A stretch of 64,000 nt of DNA from Hirundichthys speculiger. Lineage: Eukaryota > Chordata > Actinopteri > Beloniformes > Exocoetidae. A program made the translations under genes and the position numbers. A model generated the notes under the pieces. It was not told the origin of the DNA and did no database searches. It saw only the letters and a program-made list of their open reading frames with translations. Positions 13,641-26,157 of this stretch are shown here, piece after piece. The stretch spans positions 1,513,001-1,577,000 of the forward strand of contig JAGFBZ010001885.1 in the NCBI GenBank assembly GCA_018398805.1, given 5' to 3'. Position 1 is the first letter of the stretch; each line of letters opens with the position of its first letter.

Positions 13641-14394
13641 AAACATGGGAATACTGAGGCATTGACAAGCAAGCCAATATCTCTTTTTTTTTCTTCTTTT
13701 TTCTTTTCGTGGTGTAAGTAGCCATTATAAAAAGCAGCTCAACACGTCAACGTCTTCCAGTTTATTTAGGACCCACCCTGTCAGATCCAGTTTCAAAATA
13801 AAAACTTGAAATAGGAAAGTTTGTAGAAATATTGCTGCCCATTAGTGGCGGAGCTTCAGGGGGTGGGGGGGCAGTACTCCCCCGGCCCGGGCCCAGGAAG
13901 ACCCAGTGAAAGACAAAGAAACAGACCTCTCCTCAGGTATCAGTCACACCTTGCACACTACTGGATACAACACTTTCTGCGAAACGTACGTATATATGCC
14001 ATGTACGAGGTTATATATATATATAGGTTGCCCCAGCCAGAATGAATCATGGTTGGTCAAAAAATTTTAAGACTGACTTTTGGTTATGCAGGTTTCATGC
14101 AGCGTCATCATCAGTCACTAGTCAACAGAGTCTATACGGTGCAGAGTAGGTGGATTATGGATTAATTAAATCATGAGTGACAGTTCATACAAGCATAAAA
14201 GTACATATCCTCGTGGAGATGAACCTGACATTGTTGGCAGCGAGTCAAGCCCACCAAAACTGGGACCACGGTCAGGGAACCAGATTTACAGGTACAATTT
14301 CTCACAATCACTCTCACTGAAAACAATATGTGAGTTAGTTGTAAACTGTTGATGTGGTTGTTATCGGAGCAGCCCGAACCGCCAAACGTTATTA
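13641..14394. other. Unique non-coding stretch
   Basis: No gene seen. There is a G/C-rich patch at 13855-13900 (GGGGTGGGGGGGC and CCCGGCCCGGGCCC) and a short AT array at 14013-14024. Confidence 0.6.
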
Positions 14395-14890
14395 TTAAGG
14401 GCCAGGTTGTTGTTCTGCAGGTGTTAGGAGGAAGGACCCAGGAGCAGGAGTACAAAAACAAAAAGGGTTTATTCACAAAAACATAAAGAGAACAAAAATC
14501 CAAAATCCCAAAAAATGCAAAAAAGTCAAAAAACACTAACAACCAAAAAACAAAAAAACGCAAGAATACCAAAGTACCAACTTAACTTCCTGAGAACGGG
14601 TGAGGAAAAGGACGACGAGAGGGGAACAGCAGAACACGCAACATGCCACAAAGACCAAATGGACCCACAGAGAACAGGGAAACATGACAGGACTTAAATA
14701 CACAGAGGAACAAATGAGAGGCAGGTGCAGGGAATCAGGGTAACAAGAGGGAGGAAGCAAAGCAAAACACAATGAGGACAAGACAGACCTTTCAAAGTAA
14801 AACAGGAACCACTAAAGACAGGGAGAAGATGCCAACTTGACACAAGACATACAACACACAGGGCTGCCATGGCCGACCAGGCAATGACAC
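14395..14890. repeat. Teleost interspersed repeat (GGACCCAGGAGCAGGAG family), copy 1
   Basis: GGACCCAGGAGCAGGAGTAC, then AAAGGGTTTATTCAC and a long A-rich stretch of CAAAAA/CCAAAA words, is a dispersed fish repeat that I recognise but cannot name safely. On the complement, GTGAATAAACCC resembles a polyadenylation-type 3' region. A shorter copy in the same orientation occurs at 43433-43571. No protein is encoded; the open frames across it are low complexity. Confidence 0.6.
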
Positions 14891-15514
14891 AGGTAGACTA
14901 ATGTTTTTGTTGTTCTCATGGTTTGTTAGACTTCATGTTGGTTTTGTCGGGTTACTCTTGCACAAAAAGACGATGTGCTCGGAGTTGGTATTTATTAACA
15001 GCAATGGAAACACATCAGGTGAAATCAGCACTTGAATACCGAGCAGAATGAATGAATGCTGGTAGCAACTACAACAATAACGGTGGTGCGTCTCCCGCGT
15101 GACGTCACAACCGCATACCCCGAATACATTTTAGACAATATATTATGCCATAAAACTACAGGTTTGATTGATTTCAGAATGGCATGGTTGCTCTTCGTGG
15201 TGTTGAATGCTTTGAGCTATGTGTCCAAAAATGTAGTAATGCTTGTAAGCCCCGCTGTTGCGTGAATGTGTATGTAGTAAAACTATGTAATCACAAGCTT
15301 TATTGGGCTTTAAGGGCCCGGTCATGTGCCCCGCCCCCGGCCCGGCAGTGACATGTTCCGCTGCTGCCGCCCATTGTCGTACAATTTTGAAATGGCCACA
15401 TCTAGGCTGCTTTTTCATGTAGGTCAGCAAACACTTGACATGAAAAAAAGAAAAACAAGATGTGGAAAAAATATAAATTGTAATTTGTAACTATTGAATG
15501 GTGGACTGCAAAAT
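14891..15514. other. Unique non-coding stretch
   Basis: No gene seen. A CpG-bearing GC-rich patch at 15310-15370 (GCCCCGCCCCCGGCCCGGC) stands out against AT-rich flanks and may belong to an old repeat. Confidence 0.55.
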
Positions 15515-15668
15515 GTTGACATTGTGTTAACACACATCTGAACAATCAACATCAGCAAACTGCCAAAACTTGTACTTTTATATAAGTGCTCACACTTGCT
15601 GATGTTCCATTAATCAAGAGTATTTGATTTGTAGCTCTTGGCTGCTCTGGAAGCATTTTGGTCGTAAT
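15515..15668 (-). mobile_element. 5' end fragment of a Tc1-like transposon
   Basis: Read on the minus strand this is the leader of the common fish Tc1 family, with the words TTTTGGCAGTTTGCTGATGT and GTGTTAACACAATG at the transposase start. The plus strand shows CAGCAAACTGCCAAAACTTG and CACTTGCTGATG. The transposase body is absent. The same family accounts for the pieces at 17595-18355, 40425-40645 and 42430-42737. Confidence 0.75.
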
Positions 15669-16619
15669 CAGTTATTCACACACTGCACCTGCACTTTGGC
15701 TTTGGTTTTTGGTAAATAATTATGTCTAATATCTTGTTCTGTGGTTGTATGGTGGTCTTTGTTAATATACAGTGTTAATAAAGCTATGAGTTTAACTGAT
15801 GCCCCGTCGGTCACTATGCCTGAATTATTCGGTGCTAGTCTGGAGTTACATGTGAGGACTTGCTGCACAACATCTGGCATACAGGCAGCATGATGGCATG
15901 GTTGTCAGCACTGTTGCCACACAACAAAAACACACCAACATACTCTAATCTCACCACTGAGTATTTCAGGAAAATGATATTTTAACCAAGAGAAACACCG
16001 ACCCTAAAAAGGATCAGATTTTAAACACTCTTTTCCTCTGAAAGCTAGGCCTTTGATGGACAGGCAACCTTGTAAAGGCAAACCCAGCTCCTTTCACAAG
16101 GGATTGCTAATCTGACATAGGCTTCAGTTGCCATGACCCAGAATGGTGTAAGGGAGCAACAGAAAATGGATGTACTGATGGTTCTGTAATTCCAATTTTT
16201 TCCACCTTGAGGGGAAAAAAGTGGTAACTTGAACATGTAGCACTTCCATGGCTATAATTGGATGAAAACACTCCCTCTTTATTTATTACTGCTATTGACA
16301 AATAGACTATATGCATTAAAATACCCTGTTCTTTGATGAGAAACAAAAAAGGGACCAATTCATTCTATAAACTGTGAGTGTAGGTTAAGTAATATAGAAA
16401 AATGCTCTTCTGATTTTAGGGTTTTAAGTGTAAGGTCAGGTCTTTAAATCAGTTGTTCATACATGCGTGCATACACACAGCTGAACATCCGGAGAGGTTG
16501 ATATTCCATCCAACACTGACTTCTCATAATAAGAAACATTTTCTGCCTCAGTAAGCCCACTTCTCCCATACACATATACGCACACACAGCAAATTGCCGT
16601 TGCTGCAGAGGACCAACCA
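15669..16619. other. Unique non-coding stretch
   Basis: No gene or recognised repeat. AT-rich with scattered chance frames. Confidence 0.6.
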
Positions 16620-16765
16620 ACAACGGTGAATTAGCGGCTTTAAGGGGCTTTGAGGGGCAAGGCTGTAATTAGCTTCCTGCAGGTTCCCAGGCCCCACTCA
16701 TTTGTGTCAGCCACCTAGTAATTCTGGTTGTAATATAGCTGCTCAGCACTGTAAGTGATGGTAGT
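16620..16765. promoter_or_regulatory. Candidate conserved non-coding element
   Basis: A compact block with GGTGAATTAGCGG, GGCTGTAATTAGC, CCACCTAGTAATTC and GTAATATAGCTG, that is several TAATTA/GTAATT homeodomain cores next to a CAGCAC/CAGCTG-rich flank. No reading frame. The call rests only on motif clustering and composition and is weak without cross-species alignment. Confidence 0.18.
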
Positions 16766-17594
16766 GTGAAACAGAGAGGGAGGGAGTGAGGGTGAGAGAT
16801 GGAAAGTGGAGAATGACTTGCTGATTTGTTACGATCAGGCCCATGGCTTGCATCCGTAACACAATCCTGCCACACTAATTTGTCCTTCTGATATAAACAT
16901 CTGACCAGGCAGGGGAGGGATGGAGAGTAATGGGCAACAAAAGGGGCTGAGGAAGGAAAAGAATAAACCTGAGGCCAGAATTTCTTTTCAGAAGGAATCT
17001 TTTGCACCCTGAACAGGCTACCAGTCAGTTACAGAAGCACCACACATCTATGCACTTACTCACCTGGTGAAATACACTCACACCGACCCCTACCGTTACA
17101 TGAGAATCACCAATCAACCAAATATACTTTTTTTTCTTTTCTTTTTATCCAACAGCCATCAGACTACTGAGTATGCACTGACTCTGACAACACCTGAATG
17201 ATCCCAACACTGCTGCACTACGATGTACTCATTTGTAAACTGGAAACTGCTATTTCTCATTCTGAACAGATGCTGAACACTTGGCTGATATTGCAAATCC
17301 TCCCTTGCACTTTTTGTTGCTCTCCATAGGTTGTACATATAACCTTTTTTTCCATTCCTCATTATTTATTTATCAATTTTATATTTTAACTATGTTTGTA
17401 GTGGAAATGAAAAGGAAGAATGACATTACAACAACAGAGACTTGTTTCTTTACTGTGTCATGTCAATCATGATGTCTTATTGGTTTGAATATGACAAAAT
17501 ATAGTGTTTTTTATTTTATTTTACTATATATGTACACATTAAAATGATTTGGTCATTACTAATTGAATAAAAACTAAGCCTAAATGCAGAAGCA
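16766..17594. other. Unique non-coding stretch
   Basis: No gene seen. GA-rich at 16770-16820, T-rich at 17128-17150. Confidence 0.6.
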
Positions 17595-18355
17595 GGTAAT
17601 TCAGTTAAAGCCCTGACTGATTGGACCAGCCAGGTGCTGCATTAATTCAGTGTGAGCCCGACTATAAAGGCAGAACGTTTAGGTCACTGGTCTGGAGGTG
17701 TGTTTTAATACAATGGCAGGAAGGAAAGACATCAGTAACAATTTTAAAGAATAACTGCACCTACCCACCAATCCAGAAAGAGTTTTAAGGTGATCTCTAA
17801 ACAATCTGGGGTCTATCATTACACTGTTAAAAAGAATATGCACAAGGCAAAGCCTCTCAGTTATGGATGATCCAGCAAGTTCCCCCAAGATCAGACTGTG
17901 GGATGGTGAGAGAAACTGAAAAATGCCCAAAAATTACATCTCAGACTCTATTGAACTAAGTTATCATTTTAAATGTTCAAGTTCGGGATAGAAAAAAATT
18001 CAAATAGACTCCAGAGGTTTGGCCTTTTTGGAAGATGTTCCAAGGAAAAAGCCTCATCCCTCTAAAAAGAAGATGACATCACTGTCAACTGAAAAGACCA
18101 AGTGGAGATCTTTTCTATTCTATTCTGCACAGCGCTGTATTGAATGGAAAGCAAACATAGCATATCAGCAGAAAGACCTCTCTTCAACCCTGAAGCACGG
18201 CGGTGGACTGAAGATGAGTTGGACTTGTTTAGCAGCCGGAGGACCTCGGCACCTTGTGGTCATCGAGTCAGCTTGGACTGCTTTTGGACAGCAGAAATTT
18301 CCAGGGTTACATTTAAGCCCATTGTCTTAGAGTGAAATCTTTGCTAAAATAATTA
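17595..18355 (+). mobile_element. Dead Tc1-like transposon with transposase pseudogene
   Basis: This is the longest Tc1/mariner relic in the window. The leader (TAATTCAGTTAAAG, CTATAAAGGCAG, GGTCTGGAGGTGTGTTTTAA) runs into an ATG at 17713, which begins MAGRKDIS, the usual start of this fish Tc1 transposase. The following sequence keeps the helix-turn-helix region in several frames (PERV, TLLKRI) and, after a deletion, FLEDVPRKKP and the catalytic-core stretch YSAQRCIEW, NIAYQQKDL, LKHGGGLK, LAAGGPRHLVVIES. Stops and frameshifts are frequent and the part after the VVIES motif, with the last catalytic residues, is missing. It cannot make transposase. The family normally encodes about 340 residues and inserts at TA. 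Confidence 0.88.
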
Positions 18356-20074
18356 TCCAAAGTGCACCAGCATGAATCTTTCCCAAACCTTTCTCCTTCC
18401 TTTTCCCTTTTCCAATGTTGAATAGCTTCAGGATCTTATAATTATGTTAAGTGACTCAATCTCAGCCACATAAATGAAAGAGAACAGTTTATTGTTTGCA
18501 GCTTCCGCTCTGTGTCTAATTATATATCAATATTTCCAACATTTTGACTATGGCACAATGCAATGATCAATGATTTTTATTATTTTTTTAAATTATTTAA
18601 AAATTCCACCCATCATGGCTACGTTATACCCAATCACTGCACCCAGTTGTGTCCTGTTACCAGTAATATGAATTGTGAGGACATGCTGTAAATGCACCAT
18701 GTCACTTTTAAAGGCATGTCTGAATGAAGAAGGAAAAGAAAATTAATGGAAAAGTCTGTATGATGAAATGCCTTTTTTTTAATAGGTTGAATACTTCATT
18801 AATATCATATGCATCTCATGCCTAGATATGATAATGTGTCCATGCAAACCTCCAAGATTTGTTTTACATGGACTTAAAACATGTCTCCTATTGCTACATT
18901 CAGGAAAGTCCTATCAAATCCTATCAGTTCCTATTGCAACATTTTTCCCCTCAAGATTTCGGCCTTAGAGACTCTGAAAAGCATCAGCCTTGTAAGACAG
19001 GGATTAGTGTTGCAGCATCCAATACTATGTTGTCTCTTTGTAATTGTTTGAAACATCATGCATGTTTTTGAAAAGGTTAGTGAGTTCCCACTTTTTCTCA
19101 GTGTATGTGTGTGTGTGTGTGCGTGCGTGTGTGTGTTTTGATATCTTGTGCTGCAGAACACAGTCTTAGTGTGTCTTGCTCTTGTCGGTGTATGAACAGA
19201 TGCTGGAGGCGAGCCCCAGAGCTGCCCTCAGGGCTTCACACAGTCTCGAGATCCACACACCTCACATGCACGCATGTATGCACATCAACACATATATAAG
19301 AGAAACTCAAACAAACACAAATTTTGTTAACACCTGTATTTACATAGGACCTTCTGATCAATGTCATGTAGAGTACTGACATTGTTTTTAACACAGAGAG
19401 ACAAGTCTTTGTCACATGGTCTCACATAGACATCCAGGTATGTTCTTGTTCCGCTGTTGTCTTACTTAAGATCCCACTTAACCTCAAAAAGGATAAATGC
19501 AGCTGAAATGTGGAAAGGTGGCTGTTAGCTCTACCTAAACACTGATTACCTGGCATTGTAGGTTCAGTCTAATTACCTGATGGAGTTGCCTACATGGATT
19601 GCTCCTCCATCTGTCAGTGTACTCGGAGCAAGGCACTTATTATCACAGCCAGACTGGCTTTAGCTGCAGGATGTGTTTTACTTTCAACACCCCAAGGTGT
19701 CATTATGGCTGTCAAAGACAGTCAAGTGGGTGACACATATGTAAAGATTCCACGCACAAGGGCTCCACATGACACCAGTGGAAGAAGGTGTGCAAAATCA
19801 AATCAGATATAGTTGCTATACAACATGAGAAACCTTAAGATTTTTTTTTTTGATCAGCCAGTTGATAATTATATACATATACGTACATATTGAAAACACA
19901 TCTCTAATTTCTGTCTTATGTTTCCTTTTTTGTTTTATTTCATTTTCCAGGAGAAACTGCCTCTGATTTATTGTCTGTAGACTTATCTGACAGACTGTAT
20001 ATTTATTTATTTTCTTGTTAGGTACCTCTGATTATTAGATAATTAGTCTTAGTGAGAGACAGAGATATACATAG
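18356..20074. other. Unique non-coding stretch
   Basis: No gene seen; T- and A-rich runs at 18560-18605, 18771-18782 and 19843-19852. A GT microsatellite is listed separately. Confidence 0.6.
19101..19137. repeat. GT microsatellite with GC interruptions
   Basis: GT dinucleotides interrupted by GCGTGCGT. Chance open frames on both strands run through it. Confidence 0.95.
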
Positions 20075-20470
20075 ACTATGGTGGTGGTGTGGGGTTGTTT
20101 TTCAGGAGCTGGGTTTGGCCCCTTCAATCCAGTGAAAAGAACCAGTGCACAAAGCAAGGTCCATAAAGACATGGATGGCATAGTCTTGACATCAACCCAA
20201 TAAAAGTTCTTTTGGATGAATTTAGAGCAGAGACTGAGAACCAGACCTTTTCAGCCAACATCAGTGTGTGACCTCACAAATGCACTTCTGGATCAATGGT
20301 CAAAAATCCCCATAAACACACTTCTAAACCTTGTGGACAGCCTTCCCAGAAGAGTTGAAGCTGTTCTAGCTGCAAAGGGCGGAGCCACGTCATATTGATT
20401 AGGAATGGGATGAACTAAAGCTCATATGTGAGTCAAGGCAGGTGAGCGAATACTTTTGGCAATATATAGT
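20075..20470 (+). mobile_element. 3' half of a second Tc1-like transposon lineage
   Basis: The plus strand keeps words of a different Tc1 family from the one at 17.6 kb: GCACAAAGCAAGGTCCATAA, then the transposase C-terminus in one open frame at 20216-20398, reading LEQRLRTRPFQPTSVCDL and later LDQWSKIPINTLLNLVDSLP, ending AAKGGATSY. The end motif GCGAATACTTTTGGCAATAT is the terminal inverted repeat region. The N-terminal half is deleted (GGGTTTGGCCCCTTCAATCC joins directly to the later part), so it is dead. Confidence 0.88.
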
Positions 20471-20674
20471 ATATTTGTATTAGGTATATTTTAGTCATTC
20501 AACTCACACTTGAGTCATTATAATTTGGCATCAAGGCTTTGACCTCATCACTCCCCACAGATAATACCTACACTGTAATGGGAGACACACAACAACTTAA
20601 TCCCGTGTCTTGATCCCAGAGTTGGAGCCTGCAGGTAGAAGCTGGAGTGGTGGTTGTATTTTGAAACTGGCTTA

Positions 20675-21220
20675 TTTTCTCAGTTCAATTTAATTCAATT
20701 CAATTCAATTTCCATTCATCTCCATTTATTCAAGTTCAGGACAAGGGGGCAGCAGCCTAAACACAGAGGCCCAGACTTTTCTCTCCTCTGCTTCCTCTTT
20801 CCCTGGCCAGCTGAGAAATATAATCTCTTCAGTGTGTCCTGGGTCTGCCTCAGGCTGTCTCTCAGTTGGACATCCCCAAAATTCCTCCCCATGGAGGTGT
20901 CAAGGAGGCATCCGTCTAACATCTGGATGTGGAGGAGCAACAGCTCTCCTCTGACTTCCTCTTGGGCGAGAGGACCTCTCACTCTGCCTCTAAGGCAGCA
21001 TCCAGCAACCCTGCAGTGGAAACTCAGCTGCTTGAATGTGCAACCTTATTCTTTTGTTCACAGTTCATGACCACAGGTGAGGATGGGACTACAGATCAAC
21101 TAGGCAAACAGTGTCTTTCTGCTCAACCCTTACTTTACCGCCATACCCAACTGTCTGTCGATATCCTGCTCCATTCTTCTCTCACGCCTGAAGAAGGCCC
21201 CAAGACATTGAAGCTCCAGT
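20675..21220 (-). mobile_element. Decayed LINE, C-terminal region of the polymerase ORF, antisense
   Basis: The coding strand is minus. In the frame at 20716-20982 it reads RGELLLLHIQMLDGCLLDTS, then RDSLRQTQDTLKRLYF and KSGPLCLGCCPL, a degraded form of the LLLRIERSQ...GRLP...GRPRTRWRDY...RLLPP tail found in very many fish LINEs. On the plus strand the matching words are CAGCTGAGAAATATAATC, TGTCCTGGGTCTGCCTCAGG, GGATGTGGAGGAGCAACAGC and CTCCATTCTTCTCTCACGC. It borders an AATTC array at 20683-20711, the element's 3' side. 5'-truncated and full of changes, hence inactive. I am sure it is a non-LTR element; the clade is uncertain. Confidence 0.82.
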
Positions 21221-22859
21221 CCCATAGGACACAAAGTGGAATGGCAGCGCCGCGGCAGCCACTTTGAATCACCGCCCTTCGAGTCAACGAGGGCTGTCGC
21301 ACTTGAAGTGCGCCCTGCAGCGGCCCGAAGGTCCTCGTCCACGCTTCTCCGCCAGAGATAGCTACGCGTCGAGTCTATTTTTGGTGCTTGGCTGCTGGTG
21401 GACTGCGTCAGTTTACACACAGCACATCGAGTTGGCAGGAAGTTAGACATGAAAATGGAAGAGAAAATCCAGTGAACTTTCAAAATAAAACATCACCAAC
21501 AGGTGCATCCACACTGCGTGAACCTGTGGAGGCTGAACGAATTCAGTGTTTTCAAAGAGATTTGAACCATGTATGAGGAAAGGCTCAGTCTATGAGTCAA
21601 AAAACACATTTTATTTGACAGCACTCACGCGCACTGAAATGAAATCAACAAAGAGAAATACACATGAAACCAAAGTGTGCAGCATTTCTTTATTTTCTTT
21701 TTTGTGTTTGTGTTGTGTTTTCTTTGGTTTTTCTGTTGTTGTTTTTTTCCCATGAAGTTTACAGGATGGCAACTTTGAATTCTCATTCATTTCCAGCGTA
21801 CTCATGGAAGCAGTATTCTCTTACAAAACTAACAGATGACTAACACATTAAAGAAGCCTTTGAACATAGCACCACATAAAAAAGAGGATCTATTCATCCA
21901 CATTTTCCACAGATTATATCATTTTTGTTCACCGAGATCGACCAACAAACTGGCACTGTGTGATTAGCACATGATTTACAGTACCAGCTGCTGTGAATTA
22001 ACATTGCAGAGTGACATTTTCATTGCAATATGGTCCTAAGATGCTACATTTTATCACCCTTCTACACAGTTAATGCAGTGCAGTTAAAACTCGGTAATAT
22101 TTTCCTTGCTATAAACTCAGTCCCTACCTTCTGTATGCATTTTTTTTTTTGTATTTTTTGTATTTTTTTTTTTTTTTTTTGTGGGTTTTTTCTTAAGTAA
22201 GAGGAATGAGACAAGATGCTGCAGCTTTCAGCTCAGGTAGTTTTTACAAAGGAAGTGGTAGCCGGTAGTCATTTTTGGCCACGCTCTTCCTCATCCTTTT
22301 GATACATCTTCTTTTCCTTCTCCTGTACTGAAACACAAAACAACTCCCATATGCAGAATCTTAGCCAGGGTTTCCTTTGGAAAAGATGGGGCCACCTGGA
22401 TAAAGTAAAAGTAAAACAGACAAAAGAAATTTGGTTCAAATTGCTTATTATTAGACCTCTGATGACTGTTCAATTATAATTATATTAATGTAGGGGGAAA
22501 AAAAACCAAAAAAAAAACACAACACTGCTTTATTTTTTTCTAGGATTGAAGAGGAAATAGGATGAGAGAGGCAGACGGCTGGAAAGGGGGGGGACAAATG
22601 AAAAGAGAAAAGAAGCAAGAGGAGGTGGAAAGGTGAGGTGATGGGAGGAATGATGGCAGTGTGCGGCAGAGGCATACTGTATGTCACATTGCATCAGGCG
22701 CCAGGACGAGTGAAAGATACAGTATTGCCTCTGCTGTGTTAGGAAATCGCAAAACACACCAGCGCACACAGACGCTCCCACACACACAAACATGGAGTAG
22801 GCCCAGTCAAGCTTATCTGGCTCTCCACGGCTGCGCGGCCTCCACGCGGAGCAGCCATA
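21221..22859. other. Non-coding stretch, partly CpG-bearing then T-rich
   Basis: From 21230 to 21410 the sequence is GC-rich with several CpGs (GCGCCGCGGCAGCC, GCGGCCCGAAGG) and an open minus-strand frame that I do not recognise; it may be an eroded repeat. 22139-22197 is almost pure T. 22480-22530 is A-rich and 22550-22650 is GA-rich. No gene seen. Confidence 0.55.
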
Positions 22860-23440
22860 GCTGTCGGCAGAGGCCCGGATCATTTTGGACAGTATCATTA
22901 AATGCCATGTCATTACCCGTTATGGAGTAGTGCTTTCACTCCCCGCTTCTCCCCCGGGACGGTGAAGCCCATCTGATAGGTATGGAGAAGTGTGTGTTTG
23001 CATGCATGTCAGTGCATGTCTGAATTACCCTGTGTGTTTGTGTCTCGCAACGAGATTTGATGCAGGCAGGCAGAGACAGCGGCGGAGAGTACGGTGTCGG
23101 CAGTGGAAATGGGATGGACGGGGTTGAGAGATGGAATTGGCATTAAATTTCAGAGACAGAGCAAGGATTGACTTTGACTGGAGCGCAAGGGGGCTGTTAG
23201 CTTATCTTTAAGGCCGTGTTTGTCACAGCGGTGAGGGCAGCTCTGCTAGACAGGCCAGCAAAGAGGGAGGGAGAGCCGAGTGGAGCGTGGGCTGAACGAT
23301 ATGGATAGGTGAAGGCTCCCGGTGGGACTCGCTGCCTGAGCCGGCGAGCTGCGCTGAGGAAGGAGTGGAGGAGAGCAGCTAAATTGAAGGTTTATTTATC
23401 CAATTCGCTGTCAAGGTCGGCTTGTCGGTGAGCTGTCCTG
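22860..23440. promoter_or_regulatory. Candidate conserved non-coding block, GC-richer than flanks
   Basis: The block carries unusual low-redundancy sequence: AGTATCATTAAATGCCATG and TCATTACCCG near 22891-22917, TTAGCTTATCTTTAAGG (GATA-type TTATCT) near 23197, CAGCTAAATTGAAGG near 23376, a CCAAT at 23400 and TCAAGGTCG at 23411-23419, a nuclear-receptor monomer-like site. CpG is more frequent than in the flanks. No frame looks coding. This is an inference from motif density. Confidence 0.22.
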
Positions 23441-23698
23441 TGTGTGTTCACAAAATGCCAAAATTCGATGAATTGTTTAAAAAAGGAGGGAAAGAGCAGA
23501 CGTTGGGGAGGGGGGGGGAATCAATGACCTTTGGTTGCGTCAAGCTTCAAGCTGCCAGTACCTCTTAAGGCTGTCCTTACCGGCCATTATGGTTGCCTTT
23601 TAAAAACAAGGCAGGGAAGAGAGGAGCTGTCGAGCGAGAGTCGTCCAACACTGACACAAACACACATGTAAGAAGACTTCAACCGAGATTCTCTATCT

Positions 23699-23719
23699 CA
23701 CACACACACACACACACAC
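23699..23719. repeat. CA microsatellite
   Basis: About ten CA units in a row. Confidence 0.95.
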
Positions 23720-24679
23720 TTAAACATTACATCAGTGTCCAACCAGCAGTTCCTTCATGTTCATATACGTCTTGAACACTGACATTTTGAAAAAGTTATT
23801 TAACTGTAGTGTAAAAGCGCAGCAGCCAGCTAAGACTGGATCGTTCCTGTTTGTATACGTGATCAAGCGTCGACATCATGACCATCTACTTCAGCTCCAA
23901 TCTACCTGATAGGTAGACGGGTCGATCTACTTGATTGGATGGCGCAGCAGTTTGCTGAAGTAAACCCAAGCACCGCTCATCAGTGGTCATTTTATCCTTT
24001 AACACGTTGCTGAATAAGATTGGGAAGCATGGCGGATTGATCGCTGACGGGCCGTCCTGGTTCACCGTGGCTGCACCCCGGAAATGCAGCCTGAATAGAA
24101 AAAAGGGTTTTTGATGTAGAGCATTAATCAGTTTGGCTACAGCTTGAGCTGCCGCTGCAGCGGCAGAGTAACAGTGCTATCCTTTAGAGGGACCCCCTCA
24201 TCAAAGTTTTGGAAGGCCTCTGTCAACGTGAAAAGAACATGACCTTTAAGATTGTATCAGCATGTTTGCTGGTGCATACACAGTCAAGTAAAGGGTTCAG
24301 TGGCTGTTATAAAAAAAAAAAAAAAGAAATAAAGAGCACAGAAAATAAGAGGAAATACAGAAAGAAAAGAAAATTGCAATTCACTTGGAGGGCTGTTTCT
24401 TGGAAAAAAGCTGTTTGCAGACGCTCAAGAGTGAGCAGCTTCAACGCCACAGCGGGAAAGAGAAAATACAGACGAAGCAGTTATTTGTTTCCTTAATGTT
24501 TTAGTTTTTTTTTTAAAGCTTTTAATGTAATCTGTATTAAGAACAATGTGGGATGTAGACCGACCTGATGTTTGCTTTGAAGACAAATTCATACAGAACC
24601 TGTTTAACCCAAAGCTGATGCACTGACTAGGTAGACATTTATTTTTACCCATAGCAGAGCCTGTCTTCAATATTTATAT

Positions 24680-24709
24680 TTCTCTCTCTCTGTGTGTGTG
24701 TGTGTGTGT
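24680..24709. repeat. Compound TC/TG microsatellite
   Basis: A short TC array passes directly into a TG array. Confidence 0.95.
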
Positions 24710-26157
24710 ATTGAGTGTTATGAAGAACTGATAGTGATGTGATAGGTGCTCATCATTCACCTCCTACACCATGTCTGCAAGTCAGTGGACTGTGTTAGCT
24801 TACACACAAATGTTTAACAAATCTGATACCAACATCTGCAAAAATACAGTTATCACCAACCTCAATTCAATGTTCTTTTCTTTTTTTTTCTTTTTCAGAC
24901 ACTTTGCTGCCACATGTGTATAGATTCTTTGCTATTTTGCTATATTTTGTGTTGCAGGAAAATAAAGAGCAAGTACGGCTCAGGTGTTATTTGGCTGATA
25001 TCCCGGAGGCTTGCTGATGAGCAGAGATAATGAGTAATGAACACGCGCAGCTCCCGGCACACATTTCCAACATGCCAACATATTATCAACGCTATATTTT
25101 CAGCATTTCCTGTAAATGATCTGAACAGCTCAAATCCTTCCAGACGTGTTCCAGCTTAAAAAAACGTATTCAGAACATGAAGGTGGACAGCATGACAGTC
25201 CACAGTGACAGACAACAGAGCTGGATTTCTCTGCTTGGTAAATAATGTGCTCATTGTGCAACACTGTGTCTCGCCACGGTCATGAAACTGGAGGTGAGAA
25301 ACGAAAACTTGGTCCCACCTCAGAACCAGTTCCAAATTTCATGAAGAATTGAAACCATTGACCTCTGATCTGATCAATTCCATCACCTGCCAGGTTCTGG
25401 AATGTACAAAGCAAATCACCTTTATTTTGACATGCAACAATGGTGTGACAGACTCACGGTTGTCTGTAGCTGCGTTTTAGCTGAAGCTGCTACCTGATGA
25501 GTTACTGGCCTGATCGTGGTGTTCTGTTTGGGATCTTGACCCAGTAAAGCATTTGTGTTAAACTAAACCAGTATCGGGGTGCACTTGTTTCCTCTGTGAC
25601 ACACGTTTTGGAATTTATAGAATCCTGAAGAATCATATAAATAAAGACTCGATAATGGCACCTGTTTAATCATCAGTCTAAATAATAATTTGCTTGCAAT
25701 TATTATCCTGTTTAGACAGCTTCCTGTCTGATACTGGTCAGGACAGTGGCGTGATGTACGGCTGGACCCAAGCAATGGGATATCCAGATATTCGTTTGTT
25801 ACATGGGCGTTCGTGCTCTCACTGTCAGCCGTGAACATCACCTACAGTAATGCTTTATTTAATTTTAGCTGTAAAGGATGGAATGAACAGCATGCTGGAG
25901 ACCTCAGCTCTGTGGTAAACAAGTTGACAAACTTCTTTCCTAATCGCATGTATTCATTTATTTCTTTTTTTAAATAATGGGAGTTAGTTTTTATCTGGTT
26001 CACTTCGGTTGCACGCTCCTTCGTTGGCATCACAAACATTAATATCTAACTTTAATACACTCGTATGATGTCACACTTGTACTCAAGTGTGTAAAGCACC
26101 TCATCCCATCAGAAAATTTTGAATATTTTTTTGAATATTTGGTATTTGGGAGAGCCC

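Larger units (their letters stand above)
23441..26157. other. Unique non-coding stretch
   Basis: No gene seen. A perfect 18-bp palindrome at 24149-24166 is reported as a finding. A15 at 24309-24324 starts an A-rich part up to about 24375. The part at 24970-25110 (GGCTGATATCCCGGAGG, GATAATGAGTAATGAACACG) has the look of a conserved element but is unsupported. Confidence 0.55.

Noticed and set aside
14171..14572. 133-codon minus-strand frame rich in Phe and Leu
   Set aside because: It is the complement of the A-rich dispersed repeat and has no domain.
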